The notes: generated by a model not told the origin, from the sequence alone. 64,000 bases of DNA from Spiribacter sp. 2438 (GCF_009676705.1 NZ_CP046046.1:868001-932000); one strand, 5' to 3'; counted from the first letter of the stretch, positions 7,711 to 17,447 are shown. A program made the numbers and translations.

Positions 7711-8735
7711 GGCTCGTCCAGCCCCAGCTGATAGCGTCGCACGGCCTGGCGGTGCTCATCATAGGTGGCGGAAAAGTGGTGGGTTCCGTCGCCCCGGGAC
7801 ACAAAGAACAGCGCATCACCTGGCAGCGGGTCAACCGCGGCGTGGATGGATGCCCGTCCCGCCATGGCGATGGGCGTTGGTGGCAGGCCGTGACGGGTGT
7901 ACGTGTTGAATGGCGTGTCCTCCCGCAGATCCCGGGTTCGGAGGCGGCCATCGAAGCGATCGCCGAGGCCGTAAATCACCGTCGGGTCGGTCTGCAGCCG
8001 CATGCCCTGCTCCAGGCGACGAACAAATACCCCGGCAATGCGGCGGCGCTCTTCCGGCGCGGCGGTCTCCTTTTCGATAATGGAGGCGAGAATCAGGGCC
8101 TCATCCGGCTCATCCAGCGGAAGTTGGCCCACCCGCTGCTCCCAGGCTCGGGTCAACTCGCGCTCCAGAGCGCGGTTTGCGCGTCGCAGGATATCGATAT
8201 CCCGGGTGCCCCGCGCAAACTGGTAGGTCTCCGGCAGGAAGCGTCCCTCGGCGGCCACTTCATCACGATCAATCGCGGCCATGATCTCGGACTCGGTGGC
8301 GTCGGCGGGGAGCGTCGGCGTCACCGCCGGATGCAGTCCGAGTTGCTCCCAGAGCGTGCCGAAGGTCCAGCCTTCGATAATAGTGAACTGATACTGAATC
8401 ACTTGGCCGCGGGCCATCCGACGGACCAGTTCGGCGACGGTCAGTCCGGGTTCGAGCGCATATTCGCCCGGCTGGATCCGGTCGGCGTAGCCGTGCCAGC
8501 GGGCATGGAGCCGCAGGCGGGTGCTGTCGGTCACCAGATCCCGCTGCACCAGCTGATTGGCCACCGCGGCAAAGCTCTGACCAGGTCGGACCTCCACCGG
8601 CGCTGGTTCCACAGTCGCCTCCTCGATCATCGAGCGATTCTCGATCTCGTGGATCCCACTCCAGAGCCAATAGCCGGCACCCGCCACCACTGCGATGATC
8701 GCCAGGCCTGCTGCAAGCAACACGGGTCGAATCAT
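7707..8735 (-). CDS. mltG: Endolytic murein transglycosylase
   Basis: Inner-membrane lytic transglycosylase (YceG family) that cuts nascent glycan strands and so terminates chain elongation, 342 aa. There is one N-terminal transmembrane segment (VLLAAGLAIIAVVAGAGYWL), a LysM-like region, and the catalytic-core motif ASIIEKETAAPEERRRIAGV with the catalytic Glu. The downstream segment MRLQTDPTVIYGLG and the C-terminal FFVSRGDGTHHFS are family signatures. It is coupled by 4-bp overlaps to pabC upstream and tmk downstream. Confidence 0.94.
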   Translation of the reverse strand: MIRPVLLAAGLAIIAVVAGAGYWLWSGIHEIENRSMIEEATVEPAPVEVRPGQSFAAVANQLVQRDLVTDSTRLRLHARWHGYADRIQPGEYALEPGLTVAELVRRMARGQVIQYQFTIIEGWTFGTLWEQLGLHPAVTPTLPADATESEIMAAIDRDEVAAEGRFLPETYQFARGTRDIDILRRANRALERELTRAWEQRVGQLPLDEPDEALILASIIEKETAAPEERRRIAGVFVRRLEQGMRLQTDPTVIYGLGDRFDGRLRTRDLREDTPFNTYTRHGLPPTPIAMAGRASIHAAVDPLPGDALFFVSRGDGTHHFSATYDEHRQAVRRYQLGLDEP

Positions 8736-9589
8736 GGTGTCCCGAGAACCTCCGGTGACAGGGCCAGCCGTTCTTCATTAACGATCGCCTGCAGCTCGCG
8801 AACCCGATCAGGCCAGCGGGCGTCGCGGCCATCGATGGAGCGAACGGGCCAGACGCCAATCAGGCTGTTGCAGAGCATTACGCCGAGACTGGAATCGACG
8901 CTCCTCGAAGCAATGAACCGGTGCTCGTGGCGGATACCCCGGACGATGGCCCGATCCAGTAGTGCCGCCTGCATGATGCCATCCACGCCCGCATTGCGGG
9001 TATCCGGGACAATCAGCTTATCTCCGTCATCGATAATCAGGTTGGAGGCGGTGGCCTCCACCAGGCGGCCGTCCGGTGTGGTCATCAGACCTTCAGCGAC
9101 CTCCGGATCGGTCCACTCCGCCCGCGCCAGCACCTGTTCCAGGCGGTTGAGATGCTTAATGCCGGCGAGACGCGGCTGAACCGCCAGGTGCGTGGCACAA
9201 TGCCGGACCTTGACGCCGTCCCGCCACCAGGCGGCGGGACGGGCCGGCGCTTCCGAGACCTCGACGATGCGATTGACCGCAGGTGACGCGGGCGGTTGGT
9301 AACCGCGCCCACCCGGCCCCCGGGTGCAGGTCAGTCGCAGCAGTCCGAACCGGGGCAGTGACAGCTGGCCGATATCGGCCAGGAATGTGGGTCTGGATGG
9401 CGCGTCAAAGCCGAGACGAAGACAGCCGTTTTCGAGACGTTCCAGATGCGGTTCAAGGAGCGCGGGGGCGCCATCGACAATGGCCAGGGTTTCGAAGACC
9501 CCATCGCCGTACCGCAGCCCTCGATCACCCGGGTCCAGCGCGGCGCCGGCCTCGCCATTGATCAATCGCTGCGTGCCGGGGTTGCTCAC
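8732..9589 (-). CDS. pabC: Aminodeoxychorismate lyase
   Basis: PLP enzyme of folate synthesis that converts 4-amino-4-deoxychorismate to p-aminobenzoate and pyruvate, 285 aa. It is a fold-type IV aminotransferase: RGLRYGDGVFETLAIVDG at the N-terminus, the PLP lysine in AGIKHLNRLEQ, and VEATASNLIIDD. The start is GTG, overlapping the fabF stop (GTGA). The last codons overlap the mltG start. This position after fabF is typical of E. coli and relatives. Confidence 0.92.
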   Translation of the reverse strand: MSNPGTQRLINGEAGAALDPGDRGLRYGDGVFETLAIVDGAPALLEPHLERLENGCLRLGFDAPSRPTFLADIGQLSLPRFGLLRLTCTRGPGGRGYQPPASPAVNRIVEVSEAPARPAAWWRDGVKVRHCATHLAVQPRLAGIKHLNRLEQVLARAEWTDPEVAEGLMTTPDGRLVEATASNLIIDDGDKLIVPDTRNAGVDGIMQAALLDRAIVRGIRHEHRFIASRSVDSSLGVMLCNSLIGVWPVRSIDGRDARWPDRVRELQAIVNEERLALSPEVLGTP

Positions 9590-10830
9590 GCTTCCAGGGC
9601 GCGGAATATCACCGTGCCGTTGGTGCCCCCGAAACCGAAGGAGTTGGACAGTGCCGCACGGATCCGTCCGTCCCGGGCCTCGTTGGCCACAAAGTCCATC
9701 ACCAGGTCATCATCGGGATTTTCCAGGTTGATGGTCGGTGGCAGCACGCTATCCCGCATGGCCATCAGCGTGAACACCGCTTCGACGCCCCCGGCGGCGC
9801 CCAGCAGATGTCCGGTCATTGACTTGGTGGAGCTCATTGCCAGCTGTCGGGAATGATCCCCAAAGCTGCTCTGGACGGCGAACACCTCGGCCCGATCTCC
9901 GGCCGGCGTCGAGGTGCCGTGGGCATTGATGTAATCGATGTCCTCAGGGTTCATGCCGGCGTCCTGCAGCGCCAGGCTCATGCAGCGTGAGGCCCCTTCC
10001 CCGCTTTCCGCAGGCAGGGTCATGTGGTGGGCATCGCCACTCATTCCGAATCCGGCAACTTCGGCGTAGATATCGGCACCGCGCTGGCGGGCATGCTCGA
10101 ACTCTTCCAGTATCAGGACGCCGGCCCCGTCACTGAGGACGAATCCGTCCCGGTCCTGGTCCCAGGGCCGGCTGGCAGCGGTGGGATCGTCGTTGCGGCT
10201 GGAGAGCGCCCGCGCCGCGGCGAATCCCCCCAATCCGGTGGGGGTGGTGCCGAACTCAGCTCCGCCGGCAATCATCACATCCGCGTCGCCGTAGGCAATC
10301 AGTCGCGCACTCTGGCCAATGTTGTGCGTGGCCGTGGTGCAGGCGGTCACGGTGGCCAGGTTGGGTCCTTTGGCCCCGAGCAGAATGGAGAGATTGCCCG
10401 ACACCATGTTGATAATGGCGCTGGGAATGAAAAACGGAGTAATGCGTCTCGGCCCGGCATTAAGGCAGGTCTTGTGGCCTTCCTCAATGGAATGAATGCC
10501 GCCGATACCGGAGCCCACCGATAGCCCCACGCGCTCAGCGTTGTCCTCACCAATGGTTAAACCCGCGTCGGCCAGCGCGTCCACGGCGGCGGCAATGCCG
10601 TAGTGGATAAACGGGTCCATTTTGCGAGCGTCCTTTCGGCTGAGATATTCCGTGATATCGAAATCACGGATTTCACCGCCGAATCGGACGGGAAAAGCCT
10701 CGGTATCGAACCGTGTGATGGGTCCGATGCCACTGCGGCCCTCCCGAATGGCTTCCCAGGCGCCGGCCACCGTGTTCCCCACCGGTGAGACGATTCCCAG
10801 GCCGGTGATGACTACCCGTCTTCCGTTCAA
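9586..10830 (-). CDS. fabF: Beta-ketoacyl-ACP synthase II
   Basis: Condenses malonyl-ACP with acyl-ACP in fatty-acid elongation, 414 aa. The catalytic Cys is in TVTACTTATH, and the two catalytic His are in INAHGTSTPAGD and KSMTGHLLGAAG. The start is placed at TTG 10830 (NGRRVVITGLGIVSPVGN), with a GAGGGTGA ribosome-binding site about 8 nt upstream. This gives the usual family length; a GTG 27 bp further upstream is less likely. A hairpin terminator between acpP and fabF (10863-10889) probably reduces read-through relative to acpP. Confidence 0.95.
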   Translation of the reverse strand: MNGRRVVITGLGIVSPVGNTVAGAWEAIREGRSGIGPITRFDTEAFPVRFGGEIRDFDITEYLSRKDARKMDPFIHYGIAAAVDALADAGLTIGEDNAERVGLSVGSGIGGIHSIEEGHKTCLNAGPRRITPFFIPSAIINMVSGNLSILLGAKGPNLATVTACTTATHNIGQSARLIAYGDADVMIAGGAEFGTTPTGLGGFAAARALSSRNDDPTAASRPWDQDRDGFVLSDGAGVLILEEFEHARQRGADIYAEVAGFGMSGDAHHMTLPAESGEGASRCMSLALQDAGMNPEDIDYINAHGTSTPAGDRAEVFAVQSSFGDHSRQLAMSSTKSMTGHLLGAAGGVEAVFTLMAMRDSVLPPTINLENPDDDLVMDFVANEARDGRIRAALSNSFGFGGTNGTVIFRALEA

Positions 10831-10862
10831 GTGCTCACCCTCACCGGATTCGACCACCAGAC

Positions 10863-10889
10863 AAAAACCGGGCCGGACAAAGCCGGCCC
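10863..10889 (-). terminator. Intrinsic (probably partial) terminator between acpP and fabF
   Basis: Read on the minus strand, GGGCCGG, a 6-nt loop and CCGGCCC are followed by GG and five T. It sits 49 bp after the acpP stop and before fabF within the same gene order. It could let the abundant acyl carrier protein mRNA end separately while some transcription continues. Confidence 0.72.
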
Positions 10890-10938
10890 CGAGGTTGCTC
10901 GCCTGACGTGCCGGCAGTCCGGCTCGTCTATAACGCGA

Positions 10939-11178
10939 TCACTGTTCCAGATGGCGATTGATGTAGTCGATCGCCTGCTGAACCGTCGTAATTTTCTCAG
11001 CTTCTTCGTCAGGAATTTCGCACTCGAATTCCTCTTCAAGCGCCATTACCAGCTCCACCGTGTCCAGGGAGTCGGCACCGAGATCGTCGACGAAGGAAGC
11101 TTCGGCATTGACCTCTTCTTCCTTCACCCCCAGTTGCTCCACGACGATCTTCTTGACGCGTTCCTCGATACTGCTCAT
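10939..11178 (-). CDS. acpP: Acyl carrier protein
   Basis: Acidic 79-aa carrier of acyl chains in fatty-acid synthesis. The phosphopantetheine attachment serine is in [15 protein letters not shown] (about residue 38). It opens [18 protein letters not shown] and has the expected four-helix length. A strong ribosome-binding site, TAGGAG, precedes the ATG. An 89-bp gap to fabG and a terminator downstream suggest it may have its own transcript, as acpP does in E. coli. Confidence 0.97.
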   Translation of the reverse strand: MSSIEERVKKIVVEQLGVKEEEVNAEASFVDDLGADSLDTVELVMALEEEFECEIPDEEAEKITTVQQAIDYINRHLEQ

Positions 11179-11267
11179 CTCGCTCCTACCTCTCGGTTTA
11201 CGGAATTGGGCCGGGCCCGAATGCGCCCGTATTCTAGGGAATCCTCTTGCAATCTGCCAGCGGTGAA

Positions 11268-12017
11268 TCAGGGCATCAACAATCCGCCATTCACACTGAG
11301 GGTCTCACCGGTGATAAAGCCGGCCGCCGGCGACGCCAGAAAGCAGACGGCGGCGGCAATGTCCTCCGGCGTGCCGAGGCGCTGCAGCGGCGTCTGCGCC
11401 ATCAGCGCGTCCCGTTGGGCGGCTTCCAGCTCGTCGGTCATGTCAGTGGCGATAAACCCCGGGGCGATGGCGTTGACGGTGATGTTGCGGCTGCCCACCT
11501 CGCGGGCCAGTGATCGGGTCAGCCCCAGCAGACCGGCCTTGGCGGCTGCATAGTTGGTCTGGCCGGCATTGCCCATCAGGCCGATCACCGAGCCGATGTT
11601 GATGATCCGGCCGCCACGGGCTTTCATCATGCCCCGGAGAACGGACCGACTGACCCGGAAAACCGCACTCAGGTTGGTGTCGATCACCTGGTCCCAGTCG
11701 TCGTCGGCCATGCGCATGGCCAGACCATCCCGGGTGATGCCGGCGTTGTTCACCAGAATGCCGGGCGCACCCTCGCTTTTGGTGATGTCGGCGACCAGGC
11801 TGTCCACCGCGCCCCGATCCGTAACGTCCAGCGCGACCCCCCGACCGTTCAGGCCGGCTTCGGTGAACTGGCTGGTGATTCGTTCGGCGCCATGGGGGGT
11901 GGTGGCCGTGCCGATGAGCGTGGCACCGCACTCGGCCAAACCGTGTGCGACGGCGGCACCGATGCCCCGGCTCGCGCCGGTCACCAGCGCAACGGATCCC
12001 TGCATGTCCAGATTCAT
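11268..12017 (-). CDS. fabG: 3-oxoacyl-ACP reductase
   Basis: NADPH-dependent SDR that reduces 3-ketoacyl-ACP, 249 aa. The cofactor motif is TGASRGIG (residues 14-21), then [29 protein letters not shown] with the catalytic Ser, Tyr and Lys, and the C-terminal SLSVNGG-type ending [11 protein letters not shown]. The ATG overlaps the fabD stop by 4 bp, so the two are translationally coupled. Confidence 0.96.
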   Translation of the reverse strand: MNLDMQGSVALVTGASRGIGAAVAHGLAECGATLIGTATTPHGAERITSQFTEAGLNGRGVALDVTDRGAVDSLVADITKSEGAPGILVNNAGITRDGLAMRMADDDWDQVIDTNLSAVFRVSRSVLRGMMKARGGRIINIGSVIGLMGNAGQTNYAAAKAGLLGLTRSLAREVGSRNITVNAIAPGFIATDMTDELEAAQRDALMAQTPLQRLGTPEDIAAAVCFLASPAAGFITGETLSVNGGLLMP

Positions 12018-12964
12018 GGTTCCTCCAGTGAATTCAGCGCCGATGCCAGCGTATCAGCGTCGTAGATGGCCTGTGAGTTGATGCGACGGTCGATCCGCCG
12101 GTTGAGGCCGGCCAGTACCCGACCCGGGCCGCACTCAACTGCCTGCTCGGCCCCGCGCCGGACCAGTGCCTGAACGCATTCCGTCCAGCGGACCGGGGAG
12201 CGGACCTGATCCACCAGCCGCTGGCGGATTGCTTCGGCGGAGTCACTCACCTGGACATCCACGTTGTGGACCACCGGCACGGCGGGCATCTCGATATTGA
12301 TCCGGGTCAGTCGCTCGGCGAGTTTTTCAGCGGCAGGTTCCATTAGCGAACTGTGCGCCGGGACACTCATCGGCAGATGGACCGCGCGCTTGGCGCCGGC
12401 GGCTTTTGCCGCTTCCAGTGCCGCGTCTACCGCCTGCCGATGACCGGCGATCACCACCTGACCCGGCGCATTGAAGTTCACCGGCTCAACGACTCCGTCA
12501 GCGGTGGCCGTGGCACACACCGACTGGATGGCGTCGTCGTCCAGACCCAGCACTGCAGCGATGCCGCCCTCACCTTCCGGCACCGCTTCCTGCATGAACC
12601 GGCCGCGGTCACGGACCAGTTCCACGGCGGTGGGAAAATCCAGGGACTCGGCGCACACCAGGGCGGTATATTCCCCCAAGCTATGTCCGGCCATGAAACC
12701 GGGCCACGGGCCGCCGCCCTCCTGCCAGGCTCGCCAGACGGCTACGCCGGCGGTGAGCATCAGAGGCTGCGTGTGGTCGGTGCGGTTCATTAGGGATTCT
12801 GGCCCTTCGGAGGCCAGTTTCCAGAGATCTTCCCCCATGGCCGCCGAGGCCTCGATGAAGGTTTTCTGCACCACCGCGTGGCGCTCGGCGAGATCCCCCA
12901 GCATGCCGATGGACTGGGATCCCTGACCCGGGAAAAGAAATGCAAGATCAGCTCGTGCGGTCAT
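12014..12964 (-). CDS. fabD: Malonyl-CoA:ACP transacylase
   Basis: Transfers malonyl from CoA to ACP, 316 aa. Signatures are FLFPGQGSQSIGM, the nucleophile motif GHSLGEYTAL (Ser about residue 95), and the catalytic His in VPAHSSLM. It lies 11 bp after fabH and overlaps fabG by 4 bp. Confidence 0.96.
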   Translation of the reverse strand: MTARADLAFLFPGQGSQSIGMLGDLAERHAVVQKTFIEASAAMGEDLWKLASEGPESLMNRTDHTQPLMLTAGVAVWRAWQEGGGPWPGFMAGHSLGEYTALVCAESLDFPTAVELVRDRGRFMQEAVPEGEGGIAAVLGLDDDAIQSVCATATADGVVEPVNFNAPGQVVIAGHRQAVDAALEAAKAAGAKRAVHLPMSVPAHSSLMEPAAEKLAERLTRINIEMPAVPVVHNVDVQVSDSAEAIRQRLVDQVRSPVRWTECVQALVRRGAEQAVECGPGRVLAGLNRRIDRRINSQAIYDADTLASALNSLEEP

Positions 12965-12975
12965 GATGACTCCGG

Positions 12976-13947
12976 TCAGTAGCGCACCAGCGCGGATCCC
13001 CAGGTGAATCCGGCGCCGAACGCTTCGAGAAGGAGAAGGTCACCCCGCTGGATGCGGCCGTCCCTCACGGCAGTGTCCAGTGCCAGGGGGATGGACGCGG
13101 CGGAGGTATTGCCATGCCGCTCAACGGTGCTGACCATCCGGTCCACCGACAGCCCCAGCTGGCGAGCCGTGGCGGTCATGATGCGGATGTTGGCCTGATG
13201 GGGAACCAGCCAGTCCACGTCGCTGCGATCCAGGCTATTCGCCGCCAGAGTTTCGTCCACGAGGGCGCCCAGGGTACGGACCGCGACACGAAAGACTTCA
13301 TTGCCACGCATGCTGACGGTTCCAGTGTCGCCGTTGAGTGCGTCGTATCCCTGCCCGACGCCCCAGGGAACGTTCAGCAGGGGCTCCTGACGGCCGTCGG
13401 CGTGCAGGTGACTGGACAGCACTCCGGGCTGCTCGGATTGCTCCAGGACCACGGCGCCGGCCCCGTCCCCGAACAGCACACAGGTGCTTCGGTCCGTCCA
13501 GTCCAGAATTCGTGAAAAGACTTCTGCGCCGACCACCAGAGCGCGACGGGCGCCACCGGTGGCGATGAACCGGGTGGCCGTGTCCAGGCCGTAGACGAAT
13601 CCCGAACAGGCCGCTGCCATGTCAAAGGCCGGGGGTCCGCCATGAATGCCCAGGCGCTCAAGGAGTCGGCAGGCGGTGCTGGGAAAGACCTGATCCGGTG
13701 TCGATGTGGCCACAATGACCAGGTCGATGTCCTCCGGCATCAGACCGGCCGCTTCAATGGCCCGGCGGGCCGCCTGTTCGGCAAGATCCGTACAGCATTC
13801 CGAGGGATCCGCAATGTGGCGCTCAATGATGCCGGTGCGCTCACGAATCCACTGATCAGAGGTGTCCACCAGGGATTCAAGCTCGGCATTGGTCATGGCT
13901 CGGGCGGGGAGATAGCTGCCGGTGCCAGCGATACGGGCATGGCTCAC
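12976..13947 (-). CDS. fabH: Beta-ketoacyl-ACP synthase III
   Basis: Starts fatty-acid synthesis by condensing acetyl-CoA with malonyl-ACP, 323 aa. The catalytic Cys is in [13 protein letters not shown], the His in VPHQANIRI and the Asn in [13 protein letters not shown], completing the FabH triad. The start is GTG, overlapping the plsX stop (GTGA). The order plsX-fabH-fabD-fabG is conserved in gammaproteobacteria. Confidence 0.96.
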   Translation of the reverse strand: MSHARIAGTGSYLPARAMTNAELESLVDTSDQWIRERTGIIERHIADPSECCTDLAEQAARRAIEAAGLMPEDIDLVIVATSTPDQVFPSTACRLLERLGIHGGPPAFDMAAACSGFVYGLDTATRFIATGGARRALVVGAEVFSRILDWTDRSTCVLFGDGAGAVVLEQSEQPGVLSSHLHADGRQEPLLNVPWGVGQGYDALNGDTGTVSMRGNEVFRVAVRTLGALVDETLAANSLDRSDVDWLVPHQANIRIMTATARQLGLSVDRMVSTVERHGNTSAASIPLALDTAVRDGRIQRGDLLLLEAFGAGFTWGSALVRY

Positions 13948-14972
13948 AGCCGGTTCTCCCCGTGCAACAGGGCACTCAGGCGCTCGTCAATGCGGTCCGG
14001 AATGCGCTCCCTCGCCTCCAGCACGCCGGTTTCAATGGCCTGCTCAAAAGCCGTCTGATCGGCGCTGCCGTGGCTTTTTACCACCACGCCTCGCAGTCCC
14101 AGCAGACTGGCGCCGTTGTAGCGGCGATGGTCCATTCGCCGCCGCAGTGAGCGCAGCACCGGCAGAGCCACCAGCCCGGCCAGGCGGGTGAACGGGCTTC
14201 GCCGGAACTCCTCGCGCAGATAGTCGGAGATCATGGCAGCTACGCCCTCACTGCTTTTCAGGGCCACATTGCCCGTGAAGCCATCGCAGACCACGACGTC
14301 CGCCACATTGCGAAACATCCGGTCGCCTTCAACGTAGCCGATGTAGTTGAGGTCGCTGTTCTGGGCCATTTGTGCGGCCTGCTTGACCTGGTCGTTGCCC
14401 TTGATTTCTTCTTCGCCCAGATTCAGCAGCCCGACCCGAGGGCGATCGCTATCCCCGCTCGCCTCAACCAGGACGGCGCCCATGACCGCGAACTGGAACA
14501 GGTGTTCGGCGGTGCAATCAATGTTGGCTCCCAGGTCGAGCATCCGGAAATGCCCGTCGCGGCAGGGAATGGTGGTGCAGATCGCCGGACGATCGATGCC
14601 CGGCAGGGTTTTCAGGACATATCGGGCAGTGGCCATCAGCGCGCCGGTGTTTCCCGCGCTGATGCAGGCGTCGGCGTCGCCATTCTTGACCAGATCAATG
14701 GCCACCCGCATGGATGAGTCTTTCTTGAACCGCAGCGCCTGGGAGGGTGCCTCGTCCATGTCCACTACCTGAGTGGCAGTCTGGACCCGGAGTCGGTCCC
14801 GATTCTCATCCGGACAGGTTCTCAGAGCCGACTCGATGGCGGCCGACTCCCCCACCAGGATGAGTTCCAGTGCCGGATGCCGATCGAGAACGGCCAGCGC
14901 GGCGGGTACGGTCACGGTGGGCCCGTGGTCCCCGCCCATGGCATCGATGGTGAGCCTGCAACGATCGGTCAT
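13944..14972 (-). CDS. plsX: Phosphate acyltransferase
   Basis: Makes acyl-phosphate from acyl-ACP for phospholipid synthesis, 342 aa. It opens [40 protein letters not shown] and [16 protein letters not shown] are family blocks. It lies 81 bp downstream of rpmF, with a GC-rich hairpin (15004-15031) between them that may attenuate transcription. Confidence 0.96.
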   Translation of the reverse strand: MTDRCRLTIDAMGGDHGPTVTVPAALAVLDRHPALELILVGESAAIESALRTCPDENRDRLRVQTATQVVDMDEAPSQALRFKKDSSMRVAIDLVKNGDADACISAGNTGALMATARYVLKTLPGIDRPAICTTIPCRDGHFRMLDLGANIDCTAEHLFQFAVMGAVLVEASGDSDRPRVGLLNLGEEEIKGNDQVKQAAQMAQNSDLNYIGYVEGDRMFRNVADVVVCDGFTGNVALKSSEGVAAMISDYLREEFRRSPFTRLAGLVALPVLRSLRRRMDHRRYNGASLLGLRGVVVKSHGSADQTAFEQAIETGVLEARERIPDRIDERLSALLHGENRL

Positions 14973-15003
14973 CAGCGCTGGATTATCCTGCCCATAAATA
15001 AAC

Positions 15004-15031
15004 GGCCGCTCCCGCCGATGCCGGAGCGGCC
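15004..15031 (-). terminator. Hairpin between rpmF and plsX (possible attenuator)
   Basis: On the minus strand GGCCGCTCC and GGAGCGGCC form a 9-bp stem with a 10-nt loop, followed by a weak T-rich tract GTTTATTT. It lies 22 bp after the rpmF stop. It would favour ribosomal protein expression over the downstream lipid genes, or it could be a 3' stability stem. Confidence 0.5.
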
Positions 15032-15053
15032 TCCCCGGAAACCCCGGGTGAGT

Positions 15054-15233
15054 TTACTCGTCGTCGCCGGAGGTCACCTTGCGGCCACGATAGTAGCCGT
15101 CCGCGGAGATGTGATGCCGTCGGTGGGTTTCACCGGTGGTGGGCTCGGTGCTCAGGGTCGGTCCCTTCAGCGCGTCGTGACTGCGGCGCATGCCCCGGCG
15201 GGACGGCGTTTTACGCGATTTCTGTACGGCCAT
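15054..15233 (-). CDS. rpmF: 50S ribosomal protein L32
   Basis: 59-aa large-subunit protein. It opens [20 protein letters not shown], an unmistakable L32 signature, and ends [14 protein letters not shown] plus an acidic tail. It contains no zinc-ribbon cysteines, as in the usual gammaproteobacterial form. The start at MAVQ was chosen over an upstream in-frame ATG five codons earlier. The yceD-rpmF-plsX order is classical. Confidence 0.97.
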   Translation of the reverse strand: MAVQKSRKTPSRRGMRRSHDALKGPTLSTEPTTGETHRRHHISADGYYRGRKVTSGDDE

Positions 15234-15260
15234 GTCGAATCCTGCCAATTGGTTGAATGT

Positions 15261-15785
15261 TTAATCGTCCGAGTCCCGGTTCCGGGACCGGAGTGACTCC
15301 AGTACCGAAAACGGAGAAACCTTGTCCGTCGGCGCGGCCTCGGGCCCGAATGATCGGTGTCCGCCATCGCACTGTTCATCCTCGTGCCGCGGGACCACGG
15401 GCAGTGCCAGCATCAGCTCGTCTTCGAGCAATTCCCGCAGGTCCAGACGCCCACCAGCAAGCTGAATCTCTTCGATGGCCTCACCGGCGTTGTCCGTGTG
15501 GGTCAGCGCCGCGACCCCCCTACCCTCGAACTCTACCTCAATTTCGGTCTCGAAGGGTTTCAGGCAGCGCTCGCAGACCGGATCCACGCCCGCCCGAGCT
15601 CGCCCCTGAATCAGGGGCGGCCCGTAGTCCCGGATGATCCGGACCTCGGCCTCCGCCCAGGCCACTCGATGCACCGCCTCTGACAGCCGCCCCAGCCACT
15701 CGCCGGGAATCCGGCCTGACCAATGCCATTCCCCCGCGCCCAGGGCGTCGAGGTCGATTTCAGGCGGCAGCCCCGCGGTATTCAT
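15261..15785 (-). CDS. yceD: YceD family protein (23S rRNA accumulation protein, DUF177)
   Basis: 174-aa protein of the DUF177 family, involved in 23S rRNA accumulation in E. coli. A CxxC pair (DPVCERCLKPFE, about residue 67) and the conserved LRELLEDELMLALPVVPRH are visible, with a late Cys in DEQCDGG. It is the first gene of the long operon. The ATG at 15785 has no Shine-Dalgarno and lies only 9 nt from the -10 box of an excellent promoter, so the mRNA may be leaderless. Confidence 0.9.
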   Translation of the reverse strand: MNTAGLPPEIDLDALGAGEWHWSGRIPGEWLGRLSEAVHRVAWAEAEVRIIRDYGPPLIQGRARAGVDPVCERCLKPFETEIEVEFEGRGVAALTHTDNAGEAIEEIQLAGGRLDLRELLEDELMLALPVVPRHEDEQCDGGHRSFGPEAAPTDKVSPFSVLESLRSRNRDSDD

Positions 15786-15794
15786 AGCCCGCGA

Positions 15795-15823
15795 ATGATA
15801 GGGAGGGCGCCGAAGCCTGTCAA
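15795..15823 (-). promoter_or_regulatory. Sigma-70-type promoter of the yceD-rpmF-plsX-fab operon
   Basis: On the minus strand TTGACA (15818-15823), a 17-bp spacer and TATCAT (15795-15800) make a near-consensus promoter. The -10 ends 9 nt before the yceD ATG, so transcription would begin about 2-5 nt upstream of the start codon. Confidence 0.75.
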
Positions 15824-15907
15824 AACGGCGCGGATGCCGTTGCTGCCGGTTAGGGAAGCGATGACAATTGGCGTACCGACACCGGGCTGTTGAATACGGA
15901 GTGATCC

Positions 15908-16486
15908 ATGCCTGCCCTGATTCTGGCCTCCTCTTCCCCGTACCGCGCCGAGCTCCTGGCTCGGCTCGGAGTGCCCTTTGAGCAGCAAAGTCCCGATATC
16001 GATGAAACCCGGCGACCGGACGAACCCGCTGAAGACTACGTGTGCCGATTGGCTCGGGAAAAAGCGGCCGCCATCGCCGAGGGCCGGCCGGATGCCATTG
16101 TGATTGGCTCTGACCAATGCAGCGAATTTCGGGGTGAGATTCTTGGCAAACCCCACACCGAGGACCGTGCCATCGAGCAACTGATGCAGGCATCGGGTCA
16201 GGCCGTCACCCTCTGGACGGCGCTGGCCGTGCATGACCCGGCAAATGGGCGGATCCGTGTCGAGCAGGTGCCCACCGTGGTGCAGTTTCGGCGGCTTCAG
16301 CGGGAGGCCATCCGTCGGTATGTCTCCACAGAAAAGCCCCTGGACTGCGCCGGGGCGTTTCGGGCCGAGGGCCTGGGTATCGCACTGTTCGAGCGAATTC
16401 AGGGAGACGACCCTAACGCGCTGATTGGCCTTCCATTAATTGCGCTCGTTCGACTGCTCTCTCAGGTGGGCATGACACTCCCCTGA
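15908..16486 (+). CDS. yceF: Maf-family nucleotide pyrophosphatase (YceF type)
   Basis: 192-aa house-cleaning enzyme; the E. coli orthologue hydrolyses 7-methyl-GTP. It opens LILASSSPYRAELLARL. The catalytic Asp is in VIGSDQ, and GKPHTEDRAIEQL, DCAGAF and GLPLIALVRLL match YceF rather than the dTTP/UTP-hydrolysing Maf. GGAG lies 7 nt before the ATG. It is divergent from yceD, and yceF-yceD proximity is also seen in E. coli. Confidence 0.92.
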   Translation: MPALILASSSPYRAELLARLGVPFEQQSPDIDETRRPDEPAEDYVCRLAREKAAAIAEGRPDAIVIGSDQCSEFRGEILGKPHTEDRAIEQLMQASGQAVTLWTALAVHDPANGRIRVEQVPTVVQFRRLQREAIRRYVSTEKPLDCAGAFRAEGLGIALFERIQGDDPNALIGLPLIALVRLLSQVGMTLP

Positions 16487-16502
16487 CCCTCCCCTGACCC
16501 GA

Positions 16503-17447
16503 TCAGGTCTGCCAACCGGGCTGCTGCATCTGTATCCAGACCCGGGCGGCGGCGCCCCCCATGCGCTCGAACACCCGCTCCAGCAGGTTCCGCGGGGGCG
16601 TGTAGTCAACCCGTCGTTCGGCACCAATCACGGTGGTGGCGACGCTCTGGGGTGTCCCCAGCGCATCCGCCAGGCCAAGTTCAATGCCGTGGCGGCCGGT
16701 CCAGATCCGCCCGGAGAAAATCGCATCGTTTTCCTCGGTCAGGCGATCACCCCGCCCCTCGCGCACGGCAGCGATGAACTGCGCATGAATGTCATCGAGC
16801 ATGGTCTGAAGGTGCTCGACGGCCTCGGGGTCAGGCGCTTCGAAGGGGTCCAGCGCGGACTTGGCATCGCCGGCGGCATAAGTCCGCCGTTCGATGCCCA
16901 GTCGGTCGATGGCATCCGTGAATCCGAAGCCTCGGCTGATGACGCCGATGGAGCCCACCACCGTGGCGCCGTCCACGTGGATCCCATCGGCGGCCGCGGC
17001 GACGTAGTAGGCGCCGGAGGCCAGGCTGTCACCCGCCACCACGTGAACCGGCATGTCCGGGTTGGCGGCCCGAAGCGCCACGATGCCCTGGTAGATTCGG
17101 CTCGACTCCACCGGGGAGCCGCCCGGGCTGTTGATTTCCAGCATGACACCCAGGGCGTTTTCCGCCTCGAAGGCCCGCTGCAGGCCAGCCAGGACGCGGT
17201 CGGCACTGGCTGCACTATCGGCCATGATCGGCCCTTCGACCTTGACCACGGCGGTATGGGGACCCACCGCGCGATCTTCCGCCAGCCCGAGCAGCGGCCG
17301 CGTCGAGAAAAACAGCAACGCGAACAGGTACAGCAGGACGAGCAGCTTGAAGAAGATTCCCCAGCGCCGGGCCCGGCGCCGCTCGCGAATTCCCTCGAGA
17401 GCGATTTCCCGAAGGCTCTCTCTTGCCCAGTTGTCGTCATCCTGCAT
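16503..17447 (-). CDS. sppA: Signal peptide peptidase SppA, 36K type
   Basis: Membrane-anchored serine protease that degrades cleaved signal peptides, 314 aa. There is one N-terminal transmembrane segment (FFKLLVLLYLFALLFF) and a ClpP/crotonase-like fold. ISPGG-like EINSPGGSPVESS, the nucleophile in AGDSLASGAYYVAAAAD and VGSIGVISRGFGFTD are conserved. The general-base Lys is probably in AAGDAKSALDPF. The start overlaps the rluC stop by 11 bp, so it is the second gene of an rluC-sppA operon. It is the short, single-domain form. Confidence 0.92.
   Translation of the reverse strand: MQDDDNWARESLREIALEGIRERRRARRWGIFFKLLVLLYLFALLFFSTRPLLGLAEDRAVGPHTAVVKVEGPIMADSAASADRVLAGLQRAFEAENALGVMLEINSPGGSPVESSRIYQGIVALRAANPDMPVHVVAGDSLASGAYYVAAAADGIHVDGATVVGSIGVISRGFGFTDAIDRLGIERRTYAAGDAKSALDPFEAPDPEAVEHLQTMLDDIHAQFIAAVREGRGDRLTEENDAIFSGRIWTGRHGIELGLADALGTPQSVATTVIGAERRVDYTPPRNLLERVFERMGGAAARVWIQMQQPGWQT

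Noticed and set aside
16479-16500. Tandem 11-bp repeat TCCCCTGACCC x2 at the end of yceF
   Set aside because: Only two units, one including the stop codon; likely chance or slippage with no structure around it.
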